Positions 1-11,159 of a DNA stretch of 64,000 bases are shown here, in pieces. The notes under the pieces are model-generated. The model was not told where the DNA came from. It did no database searches and saw only the letters and a list, made by a program, of their open reading frames with translations. The DNA is taken from positions 2,294,001-2,358,000 of the forward strand of contig JAPEHQ010000005.1 in assembly GCA_027405735.1 (NCBI GenBank), in the 5' to 3' direction. Origin of the DNA: Mucor racemosus (lineage: Eukaryota; Mucoromycota; Mucoromycetes; Mucorales; Mucoraceae). Position numbers and translations under genes: made by a program. Each line of letters starts with the position of its first letter. Position 1 is the first letter of the stretch.

Positions 1-2
1 AC

Positions 3-3000
3 CATGAAATTCAATTTAATAATCCAACTGTGGTTGGTGGTGTTGTTACGTCCGACATCTTAAGCGGCTCTCAAAACACATCAGTTTGTAACAATCATAC
101 GGATAAGGGTAAAGCTCATGAACCATCAGGTTCAATTGCTGAAAATACTAGTGTAAGCACTTCTTTTCAAAATAACTTTACTCCCTCTGCAATGAAATCT
201 AAATTTGCTCCTGTTGCCCAAAACGATTTTGAGGATAGTGAGAAGGAGACTAGAATGATGATGGAGAACATCCATCGTCAAATTAGACAACTTCTTATGT
301 CTGATGATCCGGATGCGGATAATAAGATACAAATTTTGAAAACTAAATCAACCACATTAAATGGGATGTTAACTGAAATCCGTAATATGGCACCTAAAGA
401 CCAATCGGTAACTACTAATCCAATGATGAATAATCATGGTCAACCCCAAGTATTAACCATGATGGAACAGAATAAATTTAAGGTTCCCATGGATAAGATT
501 CCTAAGTTCGATATTGAAATTTGCAACTATCCCACGCAAACATATCAAATGAGGGCTCTTGATAAAACAACTATTGTATCGTACCGAACAGTTGAAGATT
601 TTATTGAAGCATTCGAATCTATCTTTGTATTCTATAACACGAACATCGATAAGCATTGGGACAAAGCTTTGAAACAATCGTTCATCACCTCGATGGATAC
701 GGCACCAAGAGATTGGCTGCTCCATGAAATCAAGGTTAGCAAGTTTCGATACAAATGTTGGAATGACATGAAAGATAAACTAATCAAAAAGTATTTGGAA
801 ACATATACTAATGATGATTACGTTGGTCAAGTGTTTCTGATGCGTCAACATCCCACGGAACCCTTAATGAATTATCTGCAACGCTATGTCATTTTGCTTA
901 CCAAGGCAAAAATGCAAGATACTCACAATAAGGCCGTCGAATGTTTCATGTCCTTGCAGGGTTACGTTAAAACGTACCTCAAATCTAAATTACCAGAGTT
1001 ACGAAGCTCTAAAAACAATGACAGGATCAGTTGTCCCGACCCTCTTCTTCCCAACGAGAATTTACATTCTCTAATGGAATTATTGGAATCGCATACACAC
1101 AGTGTCCATCGCGAATTATCAGATCGATATGCAGTTGAATCAGCAAAGCGATCTAAAGCTAGAAGTATCAATGATAAAAAACGTACTCGCCCTGAGGATG
1201 AAATTCCCAATGAGGATACTTCTTCACCTCCTAAACGAGTGGATCGTAGAGAACCTCAACGTCCATACCAACCTTTTACTGGTAACCCCACCAAATCTTT
1301 ATGTGGCCACTGTAAAAAGGTTGAATACGTCCCTGGTCATCAATGTCCTGAAAGATCAGAATATTATCGTCGTCGTGCTGAGAAAGAGAATGCACTTCCA
1401 GATAATAATAGAACAGGTACGTTCGCTGTAAGACGAAAATCTTTCATTGAACATTTATCTAATCCAGATCATCATGAACCTTACACTATAGTAAATCAAG
1501 CTAATGTAAATATGGTTCGATCATCGAAAACAACCGCTGGTCAACTTAATCAAGCGACCTCGGACGCCATTGAGGATACGGAAGATATGGTTAGAGCATT
1601 AGCTGATATCCTTAAAAAATACAATCCCATGTCAGACGACGATGATCTAATGGAATACGTTGATCAGAGTTTGACTACGGAACCACTTGTCGCTCCTGGC
1701 ATTTTAGAAAACAATGGTAAATACCACAAATTCTTATGTAGTATGCTACATACTACTAAGAAAAGACAAATGATTGATGACAATGATATACTAAATCAAA
1801 ATCCTTACTCTCCTTTGTCACCTTTCTTATTGTTGGGAACACATAGGCAACTAGCGTTAATTGACTCTGGTTCAGATATTTCATTATTATCTTCTGACTT
1901 ATGTAATAAATACAATATCACAATCAACCCTTGCTTGAATATTCAGATAACTCTAGCAAATAATGAACATGTACCTTTATTGGGAAAAACAGATCAGATC
2001 CTAATTAAATATAATGGACGTAATATCAAACACTCCTTTTTTGTGATGAACGAATTGGGAAATGGAAAACAATCCCTGTTTGGTTGCGATCTCTTTTCCA
2101 AATTGGGCATATCTCTGTCAGGTGTTGCATTTAATTGGGATGATAATAAAGTTCTATATAATGATGCCATTGTTGATGAACAATACCAGCCTAATATATC
2201 CAACGCTGGCACTGAAAGTGAACACGCTCGATTATTGAAAGCGCTTGAACCAGCGATCCAACGTAATCAAGCGATTGACATTCGTGAACATTGTCCTCAC
2301 CCTTTAGCTCTAATCAAGCTAGATACTATACCCAATGAAACCAGAGCTCGTCGTCAATATAAAATTGCTGAAAAATTGATGCCTGTGTTTGATGAAACTG
2401 TAAAAGAATGGTTAAAGAATGGTGTTATTAAACCCGCACCACCTAGTCCTTGGAACAATCCAGTGACCTTTGCTCCTAAACGAAAGGGCGATGGCACCAT
2501 GTCCTGGCGAACCTGCTTGGATGTGCGTGAACTGAACAGTATCCTTTTAGAGACTAGCCTTGACCATTATAGCATCAAATTACCATCAGATATTTTCAAG
2601 CAAGCGACTGGCGCTGCTATATATTCTTGCATTGATGTCACGACCGCGTACCTGAGACTACCCCTAAATGTTTCAGATCAAGTTAAAACAAGTTTCCAAC
2701 ATCGTAATTCTGCATATTGCTTCATTTCGTGCCCTTACGGGATTACTTTTGTCGGGAGCGCTTGGTCGCGTTTATTAGACAACATTCTCGGGGATCTTCC
2801 GTTCTGTTTGACATATATCGATGACGTTTATTGTGTAACACAAACAAACGATATGGATCTACATGCAAAGCAGTTAAGTATCATTATTGATCGTTTAACA
2901 AAGAATAAACTCATCCTGAATATGGCTAAAGCTCACATTGGTAAAACAGCCATTGTGGTATTGGGTCAAACAATTAGCCGTCAGGGTCGCAGCATTTGCA

Positions 3001-5486
3001 CCAAGCGTCTAACTAATATTTGCGATGTACCATATCCACAACATCCAAAAGCTCTTAAATCTTGTCTGGGTATGTTCACTTATATGCGCGATCATTGTCC
3101 AATGGCCAGTAAATTAACTTGGCGACTCGATGCTCTCCGTAATATTGGTGATTCTGTCCCTATTCAATGGACACCCGAACTAAAACATGATTTTGATACA
3201 ATCAAAGAAGTATTAGCATCCAAGCTCGTATTATCTCCTATTGATCCATCCTTACCTTTGATTGTGGCAGTTGATGCCAGTGATCACGCTTTAGGCACAT
3301 GCTTATTTCAGGAGCTCAAATATACCCAAGCGAGTGGCGATCATGATGACGCTACCCCAAAAACAATTACCAAAATCAGATATATCGCATTTCATAGTCG
3401 AAGCCTATCCAAAAGCGAACGCAATTGGCATGTGCAACGTCGTGAATTGGCTGCTATTGCCATGGCATTAAAAGTGTACGATGACTTTCTCTTCGGACGT
3501 CATTTCATACTATATTCAGATCATCGCAGCTTGACATATCTCTTCACACAAACACCAATTAATGAACACTTTGTTGATTACTTTGATACTCTACTAAGAC
3601 ACTCTTTTGAAATTCGTCACTTGAGTGGATTACAGAATGTATTACCTGATTTTTTATCACGCCTTTATCATTCTGATAATCAAGCTGATGGGGCCGATGG
3701 GAATAATAGTTCCAAAGTATACAAACAACGAAAGGGTTTTTCATTGACAAATGCGGTGAATAAAGAAACCTCGTTCAAACCTAAAAGTATTGAACATTTT
3801 ACCAATAACAAATCTACAAGATTAGTAGCGTTTGCTCAAGCAACCCACAAATTTAGTGAACAAAACTATGTGATTGTACCAGAGGCTGATAGAAAAACAT
3901 TATTGAAGGAAATTCATAATGAAAGTGGCCATTTTGGAGCAGACAACATTGTAAAATCAATCCGAAATCAAAATATGAATTGGTCCGGGATACTACAAGA
4001 CGCAATTGATATTGTTAGTAGTTGTTCGACTTGTGCCAAATTCAATATAAAGAAAAAAGGATACTCCCCTTCACGATCTGTTTATTGCTATCTTCCAGGA
4101 GATGGTTATGTAATGGATTTAGCGGGTCCGTTCTCATCTAATTCAAACCTGTACACTTACCTATTAATAATGGTAGATGTATGTACTCGTTTTGTAATCC
4201 TAAAACCCTTGGTTGACAAAACAGCTAAAAGTGTTGCGGTCGCAATGATCGAAGCATTTGGCATTATCGGCCTTCCACGATTTTTTGTAGCATCAGATCA
4301 TGGTGCAGAATGGGCGAATCAATTACATACGATGCTATTTCAATCTATGCAAATTGAGAAACGCTATTCGACACAATACCATCCTGAAGGCAACGGAATT
4401 TCTGAGCGATATGTGGGCATTGTAAAGAAAACTTTAGCAAAGTTGTTAAATGGAAACATTGAAGACTGGCACAACTACCTACCTATATGTGCATTGCTAA
4501 TTAATAACAAAATATCAAAGAAATTACAAAGCTCACCTTTTTCATTAATGTACGCTCGTAACATGAACGCACCTATTAATTATTATGACCCTCAAGGCAA
4601 CTTGAAAAGTAAACGCTACATGTCCAATGAAGAGCTCTTGAAGCGCATTGATTACATGGGACAATTAGTTTTTCCAGCAATTGCAGAACAACATCAACGG
4701 TACACTGATAAATTGCATGGTAAAATTGATCAGAAAAATGTGCAGGTTAATTTTAAAGCAGGAACTTACGTGATGCATAAAATTCTACACAAAACTAATG
4801 CGTTTGCACCATCATATGTGGGACCATATCAGGTTATTCGACAGAATGATGGGGGTGCATATATTTTACGGGACGAAGAAGGCATGTTAATGTCTCGGAA
4901 CTATGTAGCTTCTGAACTAAAGGCAATCAACCAAGAAGAGATCGTTCCAAAGAGCGAATTATTTGAGGTTGAGGCAATTATTCAAGATAATGGTAATCCA
5001 CAAAATCGCGAATATTTAGTGAAATGGAAAAATTATAATAAGGATCATAATTCATGGGTCAAAACTGATGACTTTACTGATACGGAATTTATTATTGATT
5101 ATTGGAAAAAAGTAAAGAAAGATCATGCAGGACGACCTGTTGATGTAAAGAAAATAATTAATGATAAAAGAAAACAAGCACAAAATCACATAAAAAATGA
5201 TTTCGCGCCAAGTAATATTTATCGTGAAATTGCTGAATCACCTGATTTTGCAACTGATATTCCACAGATCCAAACAAATATTATCCATAAGAAGCATTCG
5301 GGACTGAAAACCCCAACTAAAATGATCACACGACAAATGGCCCAGAGAAATTTCCAACTTAGTGAAGCAAATTCTATTGAAATCCAAGATGGTAAACGAA
5401 AATTTGGGACATTTGACTACCACCAGCTAAACAATTCAAACAAGAAATCTAAGGATGAATTGCGTAGCAAACAACAAACCTATTAG
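3..5486 (+). CDS. Gag-Pol polyprotein of Ty3/gypsy retrotransposon (5' partial)
   Basis: The frame is open from base 3 to the TAG at 5484-5486, and the first in-frame start-like codon (30) is only GTG, so the true ATG is probably outside the window. Residues below count from base 30. Gag-like helical region about 185-330; unusual CCHC-like cluster (CGHC...GHQC) near 426-441; aspartic protease motif LIDSGSDISLL near 611; reverse transcriptase with YIDD near 930; RNase H beginning VDASDHALG near 1080; integrase zinc-binding H-H-C-C about 1296-1335; integrase catalytic Asp in MDLAGPF and ASDHGAEW, and Glu in the GNGISERY segment, about 1361-1460; C-terminal chromodomain (VKWKNYNKDHNSWV) about 1645-1695. 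There is no frameshift or stop, so gag and pol are one fused frame. Chromodomains of this class are known to steer integration towards modified chromatin. Confidence 0.95.
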   Translation, partial: HEIQFNNPTVVGGVVTSDILSGSQNTSVCNNHTDKGKAHEPSGSIAENTSVSTSFQNNFTPSAMKSKFAPVAQNDFEDSEKETRMMMENIHRQIRQLLMSDDPDADNKIQILKTKSTTLNGMLTEIRNMAPKDQSVTTNPMMNNHGQPQVLTMMEQNKFKVPMDKIPKFDIEICNYPTQTYQMRALDKTTIVSYRTVEDFIEAFESIFVFYNTNIDKHWDKALKQSFITSMDTAPRDWLLHEIKVSKFRYKCWNDMKDKLIKKYLETYTNDDYVGQVFLMRQHPTEPLMNYLQRYVILLTKAKMQDTHNKAVECFMSLQGYVKTYLKSKLPELRSSKNNDRISCPDPLLPNENLHSLMELLESHTHSVHRELSDRYAVESAKRSKARSINDKKRTRPEDEIPNEDTSSPPKRVDRREPQRPYQPFTGNPTKSLCGHCKKVEYVPGHQCPERSEYYRRRAEKENALPDNNRTGTFAVRRKSFIEHLSNPDHHEPYTIVNQANVNMVRSSKTTAGQLNQATSDAIEDTEDMVRALADILKKYNPMSDDDDLMEYVDQSLTTEPLVAPGILENNGKYHKFLCSMLHTTKKRQMIDDNDILNQNPYSPLSPFLLLGTHRQLALIDSGSDISLLSSDLCNKYNITINPCLNIQITLANNEHVPLLGKTDQILIKYNGRNIKHSFFVMNELGNGKQSLFGCDLFSKLGISLSGVAFNWDDNKVLYNDAIVDEQYQPNISNAGTESEHARLLKALEPAIQRNQAIDIREHCPHPLALIKLDTIPNETRARRQYKIAEKLMPVFDETVKEWLKNGVIKPAPPSPWNNPVTFAPKRKGDGTMSWRTCLDVRELNSILLETSLDHYSIKLPSDIFKQATGAAIYSCIDVTTAYLRLPLNVSDQVKTSFQHRNSAYCFISCPYGITFVGSAWSRLLDNILGDLPFCLTYIDDVYCVTQTNDMDLHAKQLSIIIDRLTKNKLILNMAKAHIGKTAIVVLGQTISRQGRSICTKRLTNICDVPYPQHPKALKSCLGMFTYMRDHCPMASKLTWRLDALRNIGDSVPIQWTPELKHDFDTIKEVLASKLVLSPIDPSLPLIVAVDASDHALGTCLFQELKYTQASGDHDDATPKTITKIRYIAFHSRSLSKSERNWHVQRRELAAIAMALKVYDDFLFGRHFILYSDHRSLTYLFTQTPINEHFVDYFDTLLRHSFEIRHLSGLQNVLPDFLSRLYHSDNQADGADGNNSSKVYKQRKGFSLTNAVNKETSFKPKSIEHFTNNKSTRLVAFAQATHKFSEQNYVIVPEADRKTLLKEIHNESGHFGADNIVKSIRNQNMNWSGILQDAIDIVSSCSTCAKFNIKKKGYSPSRSVYCYLPGDGYVMDLAGPFSSNSNLYTYLLIMVDVCTRFVILKPLVDKTAKSVAVAMIEAFGIIGLPRFFVASDHGAEWANQLHTMLFQSMQIEKRYSTQYHPEGNGISERYVGIVKKTLAKLLNGNIEDWHNYLPICALLINNKISKKLQSSPFSLMYARNMNAPINYYDPQGNLKSKRYMSNEELLKRIDYMGQLVFPAIAEQHQRYTDKLHGKIDQKNVQVNFKAGTYVMHKILHKTNAFAPSYVGPYQVIRQNDGGAYILRDEEGMLMSRNYVASELKAINQEEIVPKSELFEVEAIIQDNGNPQNREYLVKWKNYNKDHNSWVKTDDFTDTEFIIDYWKKVKKDHAGRPVDVKKIINDKRKQAQNHIKNDFAPSNIYREIAESPDFATDIPQIQTNIIHKKHSGLKTPTKMITRQMAQRNFQLSEANSIEIQDGKRKFGTFDYHQLNNSNKKSKDELRSKQQTY

Positions 5487-5509
5487 AACTAACAACTGTA
5501 GACGAGTTT

Positions 5510-5521
5510 GGTGGGGGAGAA
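5510..5521 (+). other. Polypurine tract of the Ty3 element
   Basis: Purine-rich ggtgggggagaa directly precedes the LTR start TGTAG. This is the expected place for plus-strand DNA priming in LTR elements. Confidence 0.75.
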
Positions 5522-5738
5522 TGTAGGTTTTTGCCTATTATTTATGTTAAATCTCATTTCAATCCCATATTGAACCTGACATCCAAATGGAATTGAAATG
5601 GTATAAATACTTTTAGAATCCAGGACCTGATGGCTCCTGGCTTCCTTTTTTAACTTAATAATAAAGACCCTACGTTCTCCGTGATATAATCGCTTGTAGT
5701 CTTTATTTTATTTGTATTGGAAATAATCGTTATCTACA
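5522..5738 (+). repeat. 3' LTR of the Ty3 element (217 bp)
   Basis: The LTR starts TGTAG and ends CTACA, giving the usual TG...CA with a 5-bp inverted end. A TATA box (gtataaata) lies at 5601-5609 and a poly(A)-signal-like aataaa near 5659. The target-site duplication would begin at 5739 (tataa) but cannot be confirmed because the left junction is outside the window. Confidence 0.85.
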
Positions 5739-5740
5739 TA

Positions 5741-8410
5741 TAACTCTCAATCTCCACGAAAAACCAATATTTTTAAAAAAACTAAATTGGGTCCGAGAGA
5801 GCTTAACGAGCGTAATGACATGAATGCAAAAAAAATGTTGCTCAATTTATCCAATATTTTGAAACCTACTATAGAAATGCCCAAAAAAATGAAAAAAAAA
5901 TAAAAGTGCTCAGAATTTTTTTATATTAAAATATGTCATAGAGCGCTTTAAAACAAGTAAATTTTATTATTAAAAAGTTGTAGTATAGCTTAATTTTTTC
6001 TGGAAATATGAAGCCTCAAATTTTTCAATTCTTTAGCAGTGAAATACGCGTAAAAAATCTGAAACCTTAGCACTGAAAAATTAATACCAACTGTAAAAAA
6101 TAGGATATTTCCGGATACTTGTTTTTGGATTAAAGCTGAATATCTCAGGTACATTGGTATATATTTTTTTCTTGGTGTTACTTATTGAAAACAAAAAGTA
6201 GAGCAGAGATGAAAAGTGAGACCCAGCTTTAATGAAAAATGTAGTAAATTTTACGTGCTTTTGAGCCTTCTGAGAGATATAAATTAAATTCTGCAACAGG
6301 TAAAATAATGCAACCAATTCATATCTATTTAGTAGTGTCTAGGGCATATCTTAAAAAATGTTTATTATGAGGTTAATTATAGAAAGAAGGCATCATACTC
6401 TGATTTTGAAAATTGAAACTATGTAATTTTTTTTTTGAAAGCTCAAATCTAATATTAGAATTCATTCCAACTTATCGAGCGTAGTTTCTTCGTGCACTTC
6501 AGCAAGCCAAAATAGGTCGTGAAGGACAGAACTAACAAAATAAGTTGTAATATTTTTATTGCTTAATTAGTAAAAAAAAATAATTACATAAATATCATAA
6601 AGTGTGATTGTTTAGCTTCTACATAGAAGAAAAATCTAAGAATAATTTTCTATTATTTATACTGTATTAACAGGTATTGTTTTCCTGTGGAGATCGGACG
6701 ATATCTGGTATTTTTAACATTGATGACCGTAACTAATTATAAATTATAAAATTTTTGTTATTATATGTTATATACTATATATACACGTTTTATCTACTAA
6801 ATTTTTGTATATATACGTAGCGCTATTCCGTATCTATTGATCATATGCTCCCTGGAAACTTCAGTCATTATATTTTATAGTGAAATAAAATCATCTCTGC
6901 ATTATTGTACCTAGCATAATTACATGATATTGTATAGGGCAAGAATGACAGATTTCTCTTTATATTTTGATCAGGAATAAAGATTTTTTTGTAAACCAAA
7001 TTGCTACTGGTACTCAAAAAATAGCAGGATTATATACCAAATAAAAAACATTTTGTCAAATTACTCAATATTGCACAAATCAAGAAAAACAAAATAACAG
7101 GTGAGTAGAAGGACAGCAATTAAAAAAAGCAAACATAGAGGGGACGTTTGTCCGAGTTGCTAGACTTATACGCTTTACAGCTAGTTCAAACGGAGAGGTT
7201 GTGGGTTTGAAACTCGTGTAAACGGATTTTCTTCGGAACTTGTGTTTGCCGGGCTAGAAGCGTAGCTAATCACCCCCTCGCCTTTTTTTTCGTTTTACCT
7301 TTCTACGCACAGCTTTCAAAAGACTACCAATTGTTTTCTTCTTTTCTCTATTCCAGTATTTTTAGTGCTATTTCGGAAATCCATTTTCTTTATAAATATC
7401 TTATTTTACAAGCACAAGAGATTTTACAAAAGTAGTAGACACTTTCTGCATGCAATAATTTAATAATGTAAACTTTATTGTAAGCCTACTACTGTCTATA
7501 TATTTTGATTTTGGGTTTCATCCAGTAAGTAACAAATAAAGTATTACTAATTGTAACATAGAGGCATACATAATAGAATATCTTTAGTCATTTTTCAGAA
7601 AGACTTGAAAAGAGCTCAGCGAATAACATCGTTAATCATATTTGAATTTCTATCAGTTCCTGCTTCAGTGATTATCAGTTAGAAATTGGTTTGTCACCAA
7701 CTTTAACTTACCCTTAAAAATGGACTTCAAGGTAATTATTACTGCATGAACAATACTATTTAAGGCATATCGCTCTTCACTCAAGAAGCACTTTATATGT
7801 GAAAGCTTAAGAATTATGCCCAAAGGTACGTAGCTCCCGAGAATTTATTATTTATCATCATGCATATTGTATTCCACCAAGTACCATACTTTATCACCGT
7901 CTACAGAATCAATATATCTTACAATCTATTGACTACAACATGCATTGAAGTGCAAAGCCTTGATAGCGGATATTATAAATAAGAAAATCCGAGCGTACTA
8001 AGTATATCCAGCAGTAATTAACAAGAACGTTTGGACCTCAATTATGGCATCATATTATTTCATCCCAGCGGTTAATCAATCAAGTAGTTATCAAATCAAT
8101 ATCCAAGCACATTTAGCGCAGCATTGAAACAAGGTAACTCATAAGCTCTGCAAGCATGGTTAAATTATGATTGATTCATTTCAATCCATAGATTACTATC
8201 AAACATATCTAATGATTCAATAGTGCCTTAAATTACATCTCAGGATCTCAATGTCAAATCAATATAACAGGCTACACTTTTATATCTAAATAAACAGTAT
8301 TTTGTTTTTATTATACATTTAAAGAACTGATTCATTACTTATTCTCTTTTAATTGTATTCATTTTTAGGTATTATTTATCAAACCTGAAAATATACGACA
8401 AAATGAAAAA
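5741..8410 (+). repeat. Dispersed repeat copy A (blocks P-Q-variable-R)
   Basis: Bases 5751-6660 match the reverse complement of about 20490-21430 (block P). Bases 6680-7400 match the reverse complement of 19405-20097 (block Q). Bases 7866-8405 match the reverse complement of 18400-18966 and 22260-22786 (block R). About 450 bases between Q and R (7401-7865) do not resemble the same interval of copy B. Identity by eye is high but with many small changes. No open frame longer than about 80 codons supports a gene. The left end is cut by the Ty3 element. Confidence 0.8.
7145..7224 (+). other. tRNA-like segment with Pol III A/B-box-like motifs, in Q block
   Basis: An A-box-like gtccgagttgctag (7150-7163) is followed by a B-box-like ggtttgaaac (7204-7213), with spacing like a tRNA with a long variable arm. 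Terminal arms CGTTTGT (7145-7151) and GTAAACG (7218-7224) can pair, with two wobble pairs. No convincing anticodon arm can be drawn. It is probably a tRNA-derived SINE head or tRNA relic rather than a working tRNA. The same segment occurs at 19592-19674 on the other strand. Confidence 0.45.
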
Positions 8411-9343
8411 GTACCGCTATATTCTGAGTTTATACAGAGGGTTTATATACTAATTGGATAAGTGTATGAAATGTGAAGGATAATATAACTAGAAGAACGA
8501 ATATAAGGATATTATTATGTGAATATACTGGAATCATGCTTCTACGATTCAATAGTAGTATGATAATACACACATGGAATGTAATTTTGTTTTATATGTA
8601 TGTTCAAAATCGTGGGTTAAAAGACGTTCTAAATTGGTAATTCAATAATTCCCAATTCTGATAGATCAGAGTTAGCTTATTAGCGGTTAAAATGCACCAG
8701 TTTCTGTAGTTTTGATTGCCATATATACCAGGTTTGGTTGATTTAATATCAGCATGAAGCATAATATTAATTTGTAATATAGAAAACCACAAAACCACCA
8801 AAAAAATCAAACATTTCCTTTTTACGCAGTAACCATCTAATTAATGCATGCTGGAATTTGGAAAATTGATACAGTGCCAGCTGTAATATCTTTTATTCTA
8901 ATTTTAGCTTGTTTGGATCATAATCCATTGAAAACGAGCTATTTTCCAGTTTTTTTAATATCTTTTGACTCGACAAGAAAAGGCTTTAGATTTTCATAGA
9001 TTTATATTTATCTACTCAGAATTAGCTATTGCTAATAAAATTGAAAAGAATCATTTGCATTATCTTATTCTTTGTCTATTTCAAGCCACTGTTTTCAGTT
9101 GAAGCTTTTTCATTGATTTTTACTATTGTTGTTTAACTGCAATTCATCTTGTTGGCTGTAAACGTGTAAATTAAGCCAAGAAATTTATCGGTTATTTGTC
9201 TAAATCTTTGTTTATTATTAAAATTTTAAAAGTAGTGTATAAATACTGTATAATATATATATAAAAAATACATAAGAAAGGAATTCTCAGTATGCGTAGT
9301 TGCATGATTCTTAAATAAATAAAATAATGGCAACTGAGCGCTT
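8411..9343. other. Gene-free AT-rich stretch
   Basis: I see no coding pattern, RNA gene or match to the dispersed repeat here. The right end is the 3' flank of the thioesterase gene. Confidence 0.5.
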
Positions 9344-10680
9344 CTACAATTTGCTTACATTGTCATTATTGGGTATCAAATTCTTGATTTTCTCTTGTTC
9401 CCGCTTAGACAATCTGATGAGTCCTTCTTGTGCAGTTGTGGCAATTAATGTACCATCTCTGCTATAAATTCTACCAAATGCCATACCACGACCACTATTA
9501 CTACGAGGACTATGCATATCATAAAGCAACCTATTGTATTTTATATTAAATTAATACCCAATGATTGCAATTCTATAATATATAAAAAAAAAATCTTACC
9601 ATTCATCAGCTCTTGCAGGATAATGGAACCACATGGAATGATCTAAACTTGCCAACATACTGATACCTCTTGCAGGAATTCCATTTGCTTTAGCAGCGGT
9701 ACCAACAAAACCACTATCTGATGCATAAGCGATAACACAAGCATGAAGTCTTTTATCAGATCCAAGTTGTCCTCTAGTCTTGAACCAACGACGCTATTAT
9801 TTTTGATAAAATGCATCAATTAATCACATTCTATAAATCCACAAGAAAAACCACTTACAGCTTCAAATGTTGGTTCAGGAATATTGATCTCACGATAATC
9901 TACAGGCGAGCTCTCTTCAATACGAAGTTTGATGTGTTCACGATATTTAGGAAGTAAATCAGGTTGCTCTAAAGCCTTTTGTAATAACTCTACATCACTG
10001 AAATAAATCAAAAAATATTAGTCAGGATTTCAAATTACTCAATTGTGAATTGTAAACTCACGAAGGAAGAGATTCTGGCTCAGGAACCTTGGGCATTTCA
10101 GTTTGATGAGTCATTTGGATACTAGTATCAGGTTTAGTGAAACTAAAACTGCTAACAAAGATAGCTTTGCCTCTTTGAGAAGCAGTGACAAATCTAGTGG
10201 TAAAAGATCGACCATCACGAAGTCGAGATACTTGATAAATAACAGGAACTTCGACATTTCCCGGTAAAATAAAGTAACTGTGTAATGACTAATGGGTTAT
10301 CTGTTAGTTTCCATGATTGCAAAAGGAAAATCAAATTTGTTTATACGTTACATGAATGTCAAATTCTTCTCCTACAGTGTAAAATGCGGCTCTTAAAGCC
10401 TGGGCTACAATCTAAATTTACAGTCAACAAATGATTTATAAAGCAATATTTGTTTTCGCTCTAAATTTACCTGTCCACCAAAGGCACCACGAGCACCAGC
10501 AGGTAACCAAAGTTCCTTACTCATATATAAATTTACATCTACTTCTTGTACTTCTACTGCATTGGCCATACGAACGCCAAAATCTTCATCATTCTCATCA
10601 CCAAACTTTGCTGTAATAACCGGGGTAGAGTTTTTCTTATCTGCAAACGAGATGACCGCAGGGAAAGTTGAATTGGGCAT
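9344..10680 (-). CDS. Peroxisomal acyl-CoA thioesterase (TesB/ACOT8 type)
   Basis: Six exons: 10680-10471, 10411-10352, 10288-10062, 9997-9859, 9793-9600 and 9530-9344, giving 338 residues. The protein hydrolyses acyl-CoA to fatty acid and CoA. It has a double hot-dog fold: an N-terminal half with RGAFGGQIVAQAL and LHSYFILPGN, and a C-terminal half with SLDHSMWFHYPARADEW and SGRGMAFGRIYS, as in the human ACOT8/yeast Tes1 family. The Asp of SLDHS is the expected catalytic residue. The last three residues are SKL, a canonical type 1 peroxisomal targeting signal, which fits a role beside beta-oxidation. All introns are GT-AG, 59-69 bases long. It is divergent from transaldolase, with 479 bases between the starts. 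Confidence 0.93.
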
Positions 10681-11159
10681 TTTTGTATTTTTGTATTGTG
10701 TGGAGAAAAAGAAAGAGTTAATATTAAAATAGTTTAATAATTATAAAAGCATTTATATAAATTTGGAATGATTACTCAAGTCACGAGAATGTTTTTCAAA
10801 GTTGCAATTACAATGACTAAAAGAATATTATATATATATCTTGGGGCAGTTAATTTGTTGATTCCTTTAATATATTGCGATTACAAATGCCAAAAATTGG
10901 GAAAATGTATTTACCCACTTATATATTCATAATTTGCGCGGTTGTTTAATATCCATGACAACAGTGATAGTAAACCGCCCGGTGTTTCTACTTTTATAGG
11001 CCTAATGAGAAATATTAGGAGCTATGATGAAACTCTTATGCAAACTTTGTGGTTGGTAGGGATTGACAAGGGATTTTGCTTAATATAAATAGCTGCTTGA
11101 AGCTATCCTTGTTTTTCTCACATCCTGTTTACATTTTATTAAACACATACAACTACAAA
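10681..11159. promoter_or_regulatory. Shared promoter region between thioesterase and transaldolase
   Basis: This is the intergenic space of a divergent gene pair. A TATA box (TATAAATAG) at 11084-11092 lies 68-76 bases before the transaldolase ATG. No clear TATA box faces the thioesterase. Confidence 0.6.

Larger units (their letters stand above)
1..5738 (+). mobile_element. Ty3/gypsy chromodomain LTR retrotransposon, 5' end cut by window
   Basis: The element contains one long gag-pol frame, a polypurine tract (5510-5521) and a 3' LTR (5522-5738). Domain order is gag, protease, reverse transcriptase, RNase H, integrase, chromodomain, which is the Ty3/gypsy (Metaviridae) order. The 5' LTR and primer-binding site lie upstream of base 1 and cannot be judged. 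The sequence directly after the LTR resumes inside a copy of the dispersed P repeat (compare 25217 onward), so the element appears to have inserted into that repeat. The uninterrupted frame suggests a recent insertion. Confidence 0.93.

Noticed and set aside
7145..7224. Functional tRNA gene
   Set aside because: A and B boxes are present, but no proper anticodon stem-loop forms and the acceptor stem relies on wobble pairs. Called tRNA-like only.
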